NCBI GenBank assembly: GCA_004525545.1
Contig: SPCU01000004.1
Coordinates: 1 to 36,067, forward strand
Source: Methanomassiliicoccus sp.
GTDB lineage: Archaea; Thermoplasmatota; Thermoplasmata; Methanomassiliicoccales; UBA472
Direction: 5' to 3'
DNA: 36,067 nucleotides
A program made the position numbers and the translations under genes. Shown one piece after another: positions 27,974 through 36,067 of the stretch (positions are counted from its first letter, which is position 1; every line of letters starts with the position of its first letter). The notes under the pieces were generated by a model. It did not search any database. It was given only the letters and a program-made list of their open reading frames with translations, and was not told the DNA's origin.

Positions 27974-29653
27974 TTAGCATTTGTTCCAACGGCAGCGTTT
28001 GCGTAAGGTGCCTTTGTTACTAGCGACCCCTCCCGGCAGCATTGGGAGCATATCCTCCTCCGGGTCGGTGCGGATGTCCACCACGAACGGGACATCGGAG
28101 GCGAAGGCCCTCTTGTAAGCATCGCTAAGCTCGCTGGACCTCGTGACCGTCACGCCGTCCGCGCCGAAGGCTTGGGCCAGCTTTACGAAGTCGGGGTTGT
28201 TGCGCAGCTCGGTCCCGCTATAACGGCTGCCCCATTGGAGCTTCTGCCATTGTTTCACCATACCCAGCCAGCCGTTGTTGAGCAGACACACTACCACCGG
28301 CAGGTCCACGCTCATGGCCGTTGCCAGCTCTTGGAACACCATTTGGAAGCTACCATCCCCGGCTACGTCCACCACCTGTTTGTCGCGGTACGCGTACTTC
28401 ACACCGAGAGATGCCGGAAAGCCGAAGCCCATGGTGCCCATCCCACCCGAGGTAAGGAACTGATTGGGGTGCTTCAGGCGCATGAAGTGCGCGGCCCACA
28501 TCTGATTTTGTCCGACCTCCGTCACCACGAAGGCGTCCGGGTCAAGCGCCTTTCGTAGCTCCCAGATCGCTTTCTGTGGTTTTATTGGGTCCTCATCTAT
28601 GTCAATATCGCAAACGCAGCCGTCAAAGAGCTCCTTCACTCTTTTGCTCCAGGCCGAATCCCCTTTGGATTGGGCTAGCCCCTTGATCACGAGCTGCAGG
28701 CCCTTGCGGGCGTCGCCCACCAGCCTGACCCTGGTCCGGGGGTTCTTACCTGCCTCCATTGGATCGATGTCCAGGCGTATGATCTTAGTGTCCTTGGGCA
28801 TCTCGCCATCGTAACCGATGGTACGGTCGGAAAAGCGCGAGCCGATGGCGAACACCACGTCCGCCTCCAATAATGCCCGACGAGAGCACTCTCTGCCATG
28901 CATGCCCAGCATTCCCAGCGAGAGAGGATGGTCCTCAGGGATGATGGCCTTGGCCATTATCGTGGTGATCACTGGGGCGAACAGTATCTCGGCCAGACGC
29001 TGTACCTCGTTGGAAGCGTCAGCCCATCTGGCGCCGCCGCCGACCAGTAACACTGGTCTCTCGGCCTCGCGTAGTATCTTGACCGCCTCCATCACACCGG
29101 AGAGGTCTTCGAAAGGTGCGGGAACCGGGAACTCCTCGTTCAATTTGGATGGTTCTATTTGACCGTTCAACACGTCCACTGGAAGGTCGATATGCACCGG
29201 GCCCTTACGACCGTTGTTGGCGATGCCCATGCCCCTCTTGATGGCCTCGGGCAGATCATTCGGCCTCAGTACGCGATAGTTATGCTTGGTGATGGGCATC
29301 ATCAGACTGAAGATGTCCGCCTCCTGGAAGGCATTATTACCGATCATGCTGGTGGCCACTTGACCAGTGAGGACCATCATAGGGGATGAATCCGCATAGG
29401 CGGTCGCCACCCCGGTCACCAGGTTCGTAGCACCAGGTCCGGATGTGGCCAGGCATACACCGGTCTTGCCGGTCGACCTGGAGTATCCATCGGCCATATG
29501 GGCGGCGCACTGTTCGTGACGAACGAGGACGTGGTGTATGTCCGAATCCAACAGATCATCGTATATGGGAATGGTGACCCCGCCTGGATAACCGAAAATG
29601 ACGTCTACACCCTGCCCCTCGAGCAGTTCAAGAACAGCCTTCGAACCTTTCAT
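27974..29653 (-). CDS. ilvB: acetolactate synthase large subunit
   Basis: ThDP-enzyme hallmarks: FGYPGGVTIPIYD, VRHEQCAAHMADGYSR, SGPGATNLVTGVATAYADS, GDGSFQMVFQELATA; SD GAGGG upstream. Confidence 0.97.
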   Translation of the reverse strand: MKGSKAVLELLEGQGVDVIFGYPGGVTIPIYDDLLDSDIHHVLVRHEQCAAHMADGYSRSTGKTGVCLATSGPGATNLVTGVATAYADSSPMMVLTGQVATSMIGNNAFQEADIFSLMMPITKHNYRVLRPNDLPEAIKRGMGIANNGRKGPVHIDLPVDVLNGQIEPSKLNEEFPVPAPFEDLSGVMEAVKILREAERPVLLVGGGARWADASNEVQRLAEILFAPVITTIMAKAIIPEDHPLSLGMLGMHGRECSRRALLEADVVFAIGSRFSDRTIGYDGEMPKDTKIIRLDIDPMEAGKNPRTRVRLVGDARKGLQLVIKGLAQSKGDSAWSKRVKELFDGCVCDIDIDEDPIKPQKAIWELRKALDPDAFVVTEVGQNQMWAAHFMRLKHPNQFLTSGGMGTMGFGFPASLGVKYAYRDKQVVDVAGDGSFQMVFQELATAMSVDLPVVVCLLNNGWLGMVKQWQKLQWGSRYSGTELRNNPDFVKLAQAFGADGVTVTRSSELSDAYKRAFASDVPFVVDIRTDPEEDMLPMLPGGVASNKGTLRKRCRWNKC

Positions 29654-29682
29654 AAACTAATCCCTCATTTTTTTCAATAATG

Positions 29683-29710
29683 GAGGACGACCCCCTAACG
29701 GTACGTCCTC
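29683..29710 (-). other. leader hairpin immediately downstream of the leader ORF stop
   Basis: RNA GAGGACG(U)ACC-GUUAGGG-GGUCGUCCUC: 10 bp stem with one bulged U and 7-nt loop; followed by an A-tract, not a U-tract. Confidence 0.65.
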
Positions 29711-29712
29711 GA

Positions 29713-29751
29713 TCACAAAACAACAATCAACGTGAGCAAAGGCAAAAGCAT
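29713..29751 (-). CDS. candidate ilvB leader peptide MLLPLLTLIVVL
   Basis: ATG CTT TTG CCT TTG CTC ACG TTG ATT GTT GTT TTG TGA read directly; GGTGA SD-like element 10 nt upstream of ATG; 9 of 12 residues are Leu/Ile/Val. Confidence 0.5.
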   Translation of the reverse strand: MLLPLLTLIVVL

Positions 29752-29907
29752 CGATGTCGTCTCACCCGTGTTGTTGTTTGACACGGATTTACTTCATGAT
29801 AAACATAATATATAACAATATCTAAGATTAGGGCACTGGTCGGGAAATCGACTGGTAGTTGAAAAAGGATGGTCATTGAAAGCATGGACCAAAGAGGTGA
29901 GAACGCA

Positions 29908-30453
29908 ATGGAGGCGGTGAATGCACGGGACGGCATCGAGTTGCTGCCTCGTGATTCGCTTTGGACGAGGATGTTCTCCGAGGAAAGGGATCGATTGCTC
30001 AGTGCCCTGGGAGAGATGGTCCGAGGGATCGATCACGTGGGAAGCACCGCGGTTCCCGGCCTGGAGGCCAAACCGATCATCGACATCATGGTCTCGGTCG
30101 ACATACTGGAGCTTGGAACGGTGAAGGAGATTTTGGAGGATCTAGGATATCTACATGTTCCCATCGATGAAACGGGGCGGTTGTTCTTCCGTAAGGGTAT
30201 GCCCCGCACCCATCATCTGCATGTTGTGCGAAGAGGGAGCTGGGAATACTGGAAGCACCTGTTCTTCCGCGATAGACTTGTGGACAATAAGGACGAAATC
30301 CGGGAGTACGCCGCCTTGAAGATGGAATTGGCCGAACGCTTCCATCATGATCGGGAAGCTTATTCTAAAGGGAAGGAGGCTTTCATCGAAGGTCTGCTGG
30401 CCAAAGCGGTGTTGGAGCGATTGGTCCGCATCGATCGACTTTCAATCAGCTGA
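29908..30453 (+). CDS. GrpB family (UPF0157) nucleotidyltransferase-fold protein
   Basis: DHVGSTAVPGLEAKPIIDIMVSVD, HHLHVVRRGSWEYWKHLFFRDRL; start at 29908 supported by GAGGTGA SD. Confidence 0.9.
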   Translation: MEAVNARDGIELLPRDSLWTRMFSEERDRLLSALGEMVRGIDHVGSTAVPGLEAKPIIDIMVSVDILELGTVKEILEDLGYLHVPIDETGRLFFRKGMPRTHHLHVVRRGSWEYWKHLFFRDRLVDNKDEIREYAALKMELAERFHHDREAYSKGKEAFIEGLLAKAVLERLVRIDRLSIS

Positions 30454-30536
30454 CCGAGAGCGCCAAAGAAATATTATGCCAAGAGTCGTTGTCCAGGGAT
30501 ACCAGGAGGGTGTGTACCACGGACGCCAAGGAGATC

Positions 30537-31784
30537 ATGGAGCACGGAGCGCAAAGCCAACTTATTAACGACCCTCACGTCAAAAGGGTATGGGACCTGA
30601 TCAACGGTGACTCGCTCTTCAAGATGAGCGTTGACGACCTGGCCTCATTACGCCAATCGTTACGCCGGGAGTCCTTACAGTACTTCGCCAGACATAACCC
30701 CTACTACGCGGAACTTTTCGAAAGATTGGACATCGATCCGGCGAAGGCGACGCTGCACGATGTGGCCAAGCTAGCCATACCATCGGACATGCTGCGCGGG
30801 GAAGGACAGAAGAAGTTTCTCATTAGGGACCTGGAAGAGGGCGGGGAGACATTCTCCTCCAGCGGTACCACTGGTAAGGACCCGGTGCGCGTCTATCGTT
30901 CACCGATAGATCTGGCCATCATGCTCAAGGCCAACACAGATCTCTTCGAGTACGTGTACGGGGACCTGCTGAAGGAGGGAGAGGGCGTAGCGTTGTTCAT
31001 GGCCGCCCCCGAGCTCAGGTACAAGCTCAGCTTCGTAGCCTTCGTTCACCTGACATTGGAAAAGAAGGGCATCGAACTCCTTTATGGCATGGACCTGGAG
31101 AACAAGGACCAGGCCGGAACTCCCTGGCAGAAACTGGTGCCCAATAAGGAGAATCTGCTCAAGTTCCTCAAGTCAAAGAAGGAGCCGAAGCTCTTTTTCA
31201 CCGCTCCGGCGGGCGTACACCTCATGTGCCAGAAATTCGACGAGATGGGATACGGTAAGAAGCTGGCCTACAAGATGGCCTCGGGGGCACCCCCGGTGCG
31301 CCTGGGTAAGGGGGGCGTCATCGTCACCGGAGGGGGCAGTAAAGGCTTCGCCGACCTGCCAGAGTATCCCCGGTTGGTATCGAACGCCCAGAAGCATTTC
31401 ATTGCTCAGAACCGTAATGGAGGGGAGGGGAGCACCCCCTTCATGGACGTGCTGGGAATGACGGAGACGCTGACGGCGTTGATCGATCGGCACGGCGTCA
31501 TGGACAAGATGCCCCACCCTCTGTCGGAGGCGTTCATTCTCGATCCGCTGACCTTCGAACCGTTGGAAGGTGAGGGCAAGGAGGGAGTGCTGGGTATCTT
31601 CAACCCCTTTACCACATCCTGGCTGGAGGTGTTCTACCCCGGGGACATCATGTCCTGGCATTCTTCTGAGCGCTACTACGGAAAGGAGTTCGTGTACAAG
31701 CGCCGGCTCAGCGTCAAGGAGGGTTGGGACCTTCAACGCGCTTGCGGCGGCACCTTGGAAGAGATGATGACCAAAGGGCAGTGA
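30537..31784 (+). CDS. LuxE-like acyl-protein synthetase/acyltransferase
   Basis: GGETFSSSGTTGKDPVRVYRSP (adenylation P-loop-like), DVLGMTETLTALI, Cys 15 residues from the C-terminus (RACGGTLEEMMTKGQ) as in LuxE; start at 30537 supported by AAGGAG SD. Confidence 0.85.
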   Translation: MEHGAQSQLINDPHVKRVWDLINGDSLFKMSVDDLASLRQSLRRESLQYFARHNPYYAELFERLDIDPAKATLHDVAKLAIPSDMLRGEGQKKFLIRDLEEGGETFSSSGTTGKDPVRVYRSPIDLAIMLKANTDLFEYVYGDLLKEGEGVALFMAAPELRYKLSFVAFVHLTLEKKGIELLYGMDLENKDQAGTPWQKLVPNKENLLKFLKSKKEPKLFFTAPAGVHLMCQKFDEMGYGKKLAYKMASGAPPVRLGKGGVIVTGGGSKGFADLPEYPRLVSNAQKHFIAQNRNGGEGSTPFMDVLGMTETLTALIDRHGVMDKMPHPLSEAFILDPLTFEPLEGEGKEGVLGIFNPFTTSWLEVFYPGDIMSWHSSERYYGKEFVYKRRLSVKEGWDLQRACGGTLEEMMTKGQ

Positions 31785-31824
31785 GCGGCATCATTTAATT
31801 GGCAGGAAGGCCATTGCCTGGGCC

Positions 31825-33291
31825 ATGTGCCCCAAGGTAGCGCCGTTGCTTTTCGATCGTTCCCTGGAGAACGTACCAAGCGGCGGTAACGAGGATGTCA
31901 TGGAGCTCTCGCCCTCCGCCCTGGAAGAGCTGATCAGGTTGGCGCCTTCGGTGCAGGCCACACTGTCATCCGTCCCCATCGAGGAAAGATTGCAGGTAAT
32001 CGAGCAGATGGCCAGGCTCTGGAAGGACAAACTTGACCGCGGCGACCTGGACCACCTCAAAGATGAAATGGCCGCGTCCACCGGATACTCGCCGTCCCTC
32101 ATGGAGACCGAACTGTCGTTCGTGCCCGCGGTCCTGGGGGCGAGCAACATCCGCAAGAACCTGGAGGCGTCCGTCCAGGGTGGGGCGGAGGCCCTTTGCC
32201 GCTTCGTGGAGATGGACGAGACCGAGATGTTCCGCCACGTTCCGGTCGGTCCGGTGCTGATCATCAGTTCCGGCAACTCCATCGTTCCTACGCTCATACC
32301 GACGGTGATGTCATTGGTCACCGGCAACCTGACCATATTGAAGCCGTCAATAGCGAACTATCACGGGGTCACCGAGGTGTTCAAGCTCCTGTCGGAAGTA
32401 ACGGACGGTCCCGTCTCCAAGGCCATGAGGGACGCCTTGGTAGTGTGCTACTTTGGGCATGACTCCCCGTCGCTGAAAGCGGCGCTGGAAAAATTGCCCA
32501 TGGGCATGATCAACTTCTGGGGGGCGGAACCGGCCCGGACCATCGTGGCCAATATGGTGAACGGCAACCCACACCACCCGCGCTTCTTCGTCAACGGTCC
32601 ATTCACCGGCATGGCCTTGATCGAGGAGGGGGTGGACACGGTGCAAGCCGCGGACGATCTGGCACTGGATGTGGTGCTTTACGATCAGCAGCTGTGCTCC
32701 TCACCGACCTCGGCGGTCTTCATTGGTAGTTTCGAAGAGGCCAAGAAGTTCTTACGCACGGCCGGAGAGCGCCTGGACGATGTGGGTATGGAATTCCCCT
32801 TGCCTTTGGACCAGGATCGAATGTTCACATTACAGGGCGCTAGGCGGTACATACAGACAGAAGGGGGGACGGTCCTCTCTTCCAGGGAACCGGCCAACCC
32901 CTGGACCTTAGTACTTTCGAAGAGGAAGAGTTCCATGAACGGCCTGGCCGCCCAGTTCCCTAATTTCAACCTCTTCGTCAGGAGACGATTCCTGGAGATC
33001 GTGGTGGTGCCGGATGCCGATTCAGCCGTGGCTTTGCTGCGCGACCTGCCGGGACATCCTGCCTTCAGAGGCATCGACGGGGTGCAGAGCGTTGGACTGG
33101 CGGTGAATGAGAGCTCCAAGAAGGGGATCGTCGACCGATTGGTGAACGCCGGAGTGCACCGCATTCTGCCGCTGGGCGACATGTTCATGCGTGGCGCGGT
33201 GGAACCGTATGACGGTGTGCCCATGAGCTCGTTGTTCACCCGCATAGTGTATTGGCGTGGCAAGAACACCTCACCGGGGGAGCATCTTTGA
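31825..33291 (+). CDS. LuxC-like acyl-CoA/acyl-protein reductase (aldehyde dehydrogenase superfamily)
   Basis: VGPVLIISSGNSIVPTLIPTVMSLVTGNLTILKPS, YDQQLCSSPTSAVFIGS (catalytic Cys context), directly downstream of LuxE. Confidence 0.87.
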   Translation: MCPKVAPLLFDRSLENVPSGGNEDVMELSPSALEELIRLAPSVQATLSSVPIEERLQVIEQMARLWKDKLDRGDLDHLKDEMAASTGYSPSLMETELSFVPAVLGASNIRKNLEASVQGGAEALCRFVEMDETEMFRHVPVGPVLIISSGNSIVPTLIPTVMSLVTGNLTILKPSIANYHGVTEVFKLLSEVTDGPVSKAMRDALVVCYFGHDSPSLKAALEKLPMGMINFWGAEPARTIVANMVNGNPHHPRFFVNGPFTGMALIEEGVDTVQAADDLALDVVLYDQQLCSSPTSAVFIGSFEEAKKFLRTAGERLDDVGMEFPLPLDQDRMFTLQGARRYIQTEGGTVLSSREPANPWTLVLSKRKSSMNGLAAQFPNFNLFVRRRFLEIVVVPDADSAVALLRDLPGHPAFRGIDGVQSVGLAVNESSKKGIVDRLVNAGVHRILPLGDMFMRGAVEPYDGVPMSSLFTRIVYWRGKNTSPGEHL

Positions 33292-34265
33292 AGGTTCTGG
33301 TCACCGGGGCCACGGGCTTTCTGGGCGGGCACTTGATCAGGGAGATGGCCAAGGGGCCGCACGCACCTTTGTGCGCCTACCGCAAAGGCAGTGACACCCG
33401 ATCGATCGATGAACTGGGCCTGCCTAAGGTCAATTTCGATCTCACCGATCCAGCATCCATGAGCGAAGCGGTCAAGGGGGTGGACGCGGTGATCCATCTG
33501 GCAGCCTACTATACATTCACTGGCCGCAATGACCTGTACGAGAGTATCAACGTCCAGGGCACGCGGCGGTTATTGGAGGCCTGTCAAGAGAACGGGGTCA
33601 AGCGCTTCCTGTATTGCAGCAGCACCGAGGCCATGGGTCCGGTGGAACACCCCCCTGCGAACGAGGACGCCCCGTTGAACCCTCAGTACGAGTACGGAAG
33701 GTCCAAGGTCAAGGCCGAGGAACTGGTCAACTCATCCGGACTGGATTGGACGATACTGCGCCCTTCGGGGATCTACGGACCGAGCAATGTGGACGACGTC
33801 GCCTACTACTTCATCACCTCGTTCAAAGGCTTCGCCTCCAAGTTCATCATCGGCTCGGGGAAGAACTATATCCAGTTCGTGCACGTCAAGGACGTGGTCA
33901 AAGGGTTCCTGTTGGCATTGGACAATCCAACGGCCGTCACCAGAACCTACATCATCTCCCAGGCCAGGCCGTACACCTACGAAGAGGTGTATCGGCTCTT
34001 GGCCGATATATTCGGCCAACCAGAGCCTCGATGGAGGTTGAAGAAGAGGTTGGCCATCGCCCTTATGTTTCCTATCGAGGGATTCAACACCTTGATCGGT
34101 CGGGAGAACTTTCTTTATCGCCGGGAGACGGTGGAGAGCGTCACCAGCGATAGAGCATTCACCATCGACAGGGCCAGGCGGGAGCTGGGCTATGAGCCGG
34201 ATTATGACCTGCCAGAGGGCATGAGGGAGACGGTAGCCTGGTATCGGGAGAACGGCTATCTTTAA
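33288..34265 (+). CDS. NAD-dependent epimerase/dehydratase (extended SDR)
   Basis: KVLVTGATGFLGGHLI, YCSSTEAMGP, YEYGRSKVKAEELV; TTG start at 33288 overlaps LuxC stop, GGGGGAG SD inside LuxC end. Confidence 0.88.
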   Translation: MKVLVTGATGFLGGHLIREMAKGPHAPLCAYRKGSDTRSIDELGLPKVNFDLTDPASMSEAVKGVDAVIHLAAYYTFTGRNDLYESINVQGTRRLLEACQENGVKRFLYCSSTEAMGPVEHPPANEDAPLNPQYEYGRSKVKAEELVNSSGLDWTILRPSGIYGPSNVDDVAYYFITSFKGFASKFIIGSGKNYIQFVHVKDVVKGFLLALDNPTAVTRTYIISQARPYTYEEVYRLLADIFGQPEPRWRLKKRLAIALMFPIEGFNTLIGRENFLYRRETVESVTSDRAFTIDRARRELGYEPDYDLPEGMRETVAWYRENGYL

Positions 34266-34311
34266 AGCAACGGTTAAATCCCCTTTTCCTTTTTACCCCG
34301 ATGGTGAGAGA

Positions 34312-35268
34312 ATGGAGATGACCGTGGCCTGGCGCAAGATATTGAACCTGTTGAGGATAAGCTACACCTTGCCCTTCGTCATGGCCTCGGTGACCGGGGC
34401 CGCCTTCGCCTTGAGCGTGAGCGACGGGTTGCTGCTGGCGTTCCTGATCCCTCTTGACGTGTTCTTCCTGGCCATGTTCGTCAATATCTCCAATGATTAT
34501 TTTGACCACAAGAGCGGCACCGACGCCTCTCGCTTCCAATTTCGCACGCCTGAGCTGGAAGAGGCCCTCAAGGAGATCTATGACGAGAGGGTATACTGGA
34601 CAGGGAACACCTTCGATAAGGGCGAGGTAAGTGAAAGGAATGGGCGCATGATCATCGGCATCATCGCCCTGGGAGCCCTGCTGGTATCCATCCCCATCAT
34701 CATGCACGGCGGCTGGCTCGTGATCATATTGGGAGCGGTCGCGTTCTTCCTCTCCTACTTCTACACCGCCCCGCCTCTGAACCTGGGGGCGCGGGGATTG
34801 GGAGAGCTGGACGTGGGTATGTCATTCTTCATGATGTCCTTCTTCACATACTACGTCATCGTCCAGATATGGTCCTGGGAGATGTTCCTGATCGCTTTGA
34901 CCGTCGGTCTGACGGTCATGCTCATGCGCTTCGTGGACCAGATGTCCGGCTATAAGGCGCACCTTGAGGGCGGGGAGAAGGACTGGTGCGTACGATTGGG
35001 GTTGGAGAGAGCTGTCAGCGCCGTCGGCATATTATTGGTCGTGCTGTACGCTTTCTGCTTCGCCCTGATCTACTTCGACCCCTTGTACGTGGTTCTGTTC
35101 CTGACCCTGCCCATGAGCTTCGGTCTGATGAGGATGCTGCGGAACAAAGAGGATGATCTGCGTTTCATCCGACCGGCACCTCAGATGTTCAAGCTGGCAC
35201 TTGGCAATCAGATACTGATAATCATTTCGTTGATATTGCAAAGCGTCCTGCCATGGACAATATGGTAG
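34312..35268 (+). CDS. UbiA-family prenyltransferase
   Basis: NISNDYFDHKSGTD (NDxxDxxxD-type motif), many TM segments, SYFYTAPPLNLGARGLGEL; stop is TAG. Confidence 0.9.
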   Translation: MEMTVAWRKILNLLRISYTLPFVMASVTGAAFALSVSDGLLLAFLIPLDVFFLAMFVNISNDYFDHKSGTDASRFQFRTPELEEALKEIYDERVYWTGNTFDKGEVSERNGRMIIGIIALGALLVSIPIIMHGGWLVIILGAVAFFLSYFYTAPPLNLGARGLGELDVGMSFFMMSFFTYYVIVQIWSWEMFLIALTVGLTVMLMRFVDQMSGYKAHLEGGEKDWCVRLGLERAVSAVGILLVVLYAFCFALIYFDPLYVVLFLTLPMSFGLMRMLRNKEDDLRFIRPAPQMFKLALGNQILIIISLILQSVLPWTIW

Positions 35269-36067
35269 AGGGGCTCCCGCGTGTCACCAGGGAATATTCG
35301 CGCACGGCGTTGAAACCGCATTTCTTGCACGCCTCCCCTCTCATAGGACATCCGTAATGCTTGCTGCGGTCAGGCATAACGAACTCCGAGGCCCAGAAGG
35401 GGCACTTTTTCGAATAATCCTCTATCAGCAGTTCCTTCAGCGCCTTATTGGAGTTGAGGATGGGATAGCCTTCCTTCTTCAGGGCGGTGATCTCCTCCAC
35501 CGCCTTGCGCTTCTCCTCCAAGGTCAAGGTCTTTGATTCTGGCGGAGGGGTCAGGAAATTGATCATTAGGCCGTTGATATGCGGATTATCGCGGACTATG
35601 GAGGCCGTCTCCCTGATCCGGTCCTTGTTGTCGGGCATGACCACCATGTTGGCGAAGACATTGGGATGGTTAACATTCTCCAGGTTCTCCATCAACCTAT
35701 CATAGGTGCCGGGGCATCGGATTGTATCGTGCACCTCCTTCGGCCCGTCCAGAGAGACGGAGATGACATCGCTCTCCAGATAGAACACGTTGGTTCCGTT
35801 GGTAGTATAACCGGTAACGAAATAACCGATCTCCCTTCCCGCCTTGATGAGGTCCAGCAAGGTACGGTCCCCGTCGCTCCAGTGGGTCGGTTCTCCGCCC
35901 TCGAAGAAGAGTACGCGAGTGCCACGGTCGAACGAGGCCTTCATCTCCTCCAGGGCTGCTTCGTAGGATATGCTGTGCGGTTGGGGAATGAGCGGAAGGT
36001 TCTGGGCTATCTGACAGTGCTGGCACCTGAGATTGCACTGGTATGTGATGATCATGGTGTTGACCAG
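35222..36067 (-). CDS. radical SAM protein, probably truncated at its N-terminus by the window edge
   Basis: YQCNLRCQHCQ (CxxxCxxC), VLFFEGGEPTHW, ISVSLDGP; C-terminal Cys cluster CPFW..GCPMRGEACKKCGF. The frame continues upstream of the Met at 36055. Confidence 0.9.
   Translation of the reverse strand: MVNTMIITYQCNLRCQHCQIAQNLPLIPQPHSISYEAALEEMKASFDRGTRVLFFEGGEPTHWSDGDRTLLDLIKAGREIGYFVTGYTTNGTNVFYLESDVISVSLDGPKEVHDTIRCPGTYDRLMENLENVNHPNVFANMVVMPDNKDRIRETASIVRDNPHINGLMINFLTPPPESKTLTLEEKRKAVEEITALKKEGYPILNSNKALKELLIEDYSKKCPFWASEFVMPDRSKHYGCPMRGEACKKCGFNAVREYSLVTRGSPSTILSMAGRFAISTK

Larger units (their letters stand above)
29662..29815 (-). promoter_or_regulatory. ilvB promoter plus candidate leader-peptide attenuator region
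   Basis: TATA-like TTATATATT (29807-29815), hairpin CCGTGT/ACACGG (29766-29786), 12-codon leader ORF, strong hairpin (29683-29710), SD GAGGG (29662-29666), ilvB ATG at 29653. Confidence 0.55.

Noticed and set aside
29683-29710. Strong hairpin upstream of ilvB as an intrinsic terminator
   Set aside because: No U-tract follows on the transcribed (minus) strand; CAUUAUUGAAAAAAA follows. Retained as a regulatory hairpin rather than a terminator.
31173-31736. 187-aa minus ORF inside luxE
   Set aside because: Antisense frame of a strongly supported coding sequence; no motifs or SD.
35266-35300. TAG at the end of UbiA as a readthrough site
   Set aside because: Readthrough adds only 15 non-hydrophobic codons before TGA and overlaps the convergent gene. 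Likewise TAG at 20265-20267 is followed by a short, uninformative extension. Both are treated as ordinary stops.

Overview
This 36 kb window is almost certainly archaeal and resembles Thermoplasmatota/Methanomassiliicoccales-type genomes; that placement is inferred from gene content, not tested. It is gene-dense and mostly housekeeping or metabolic. From left to right: a truncated BspA-like (LRR_5) surface protein; a DrrAB-like ABC exporter; TerC; an SDR-type threonine dehydrogenase plus KBL; a THUMP protein; proA-proB; a membrane protein with a wHTH protein; a sensor histidine kinase; CutA; an MMPL/RND protein; a HAD protein; a mevalonate-decarboxylase-family GHMP protein; archease; an aspartate dehydrogenase; an Xaa-Pro peptidase; TldD/TldE; a cyclophilin-like protein; ilvC; ilvB; a GrpB-family protein; a LuxE-LuxC-SDR-UbiA cluster; and a radical SAM protein. 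No rRNA, convincing tRNA, CRISPR or transposase was seen. The most notable signals are: (1) an unannotated 12-codon ORF, MLLPLLTLIVVL (9 of 12 residues Leu/Ile/Val), between a TATA-like promoter and ilvB, flanked by strong and mutually exclusive hairpins, which looks like a branched-chain amino-acid leader-peptide attenuator in an archaeon; (2) an archaeal LuxE/LuxC acyl-reductase pair next to an SDR and a UbiA prenyltransferase, with no luciferase; (3) a small membrane-protein ORF that continues through an in-frame TAG into a second hydrophobic segment, a candidate for amber/pyrrolysine readthrough. All three need comparative or experimental confirmation.
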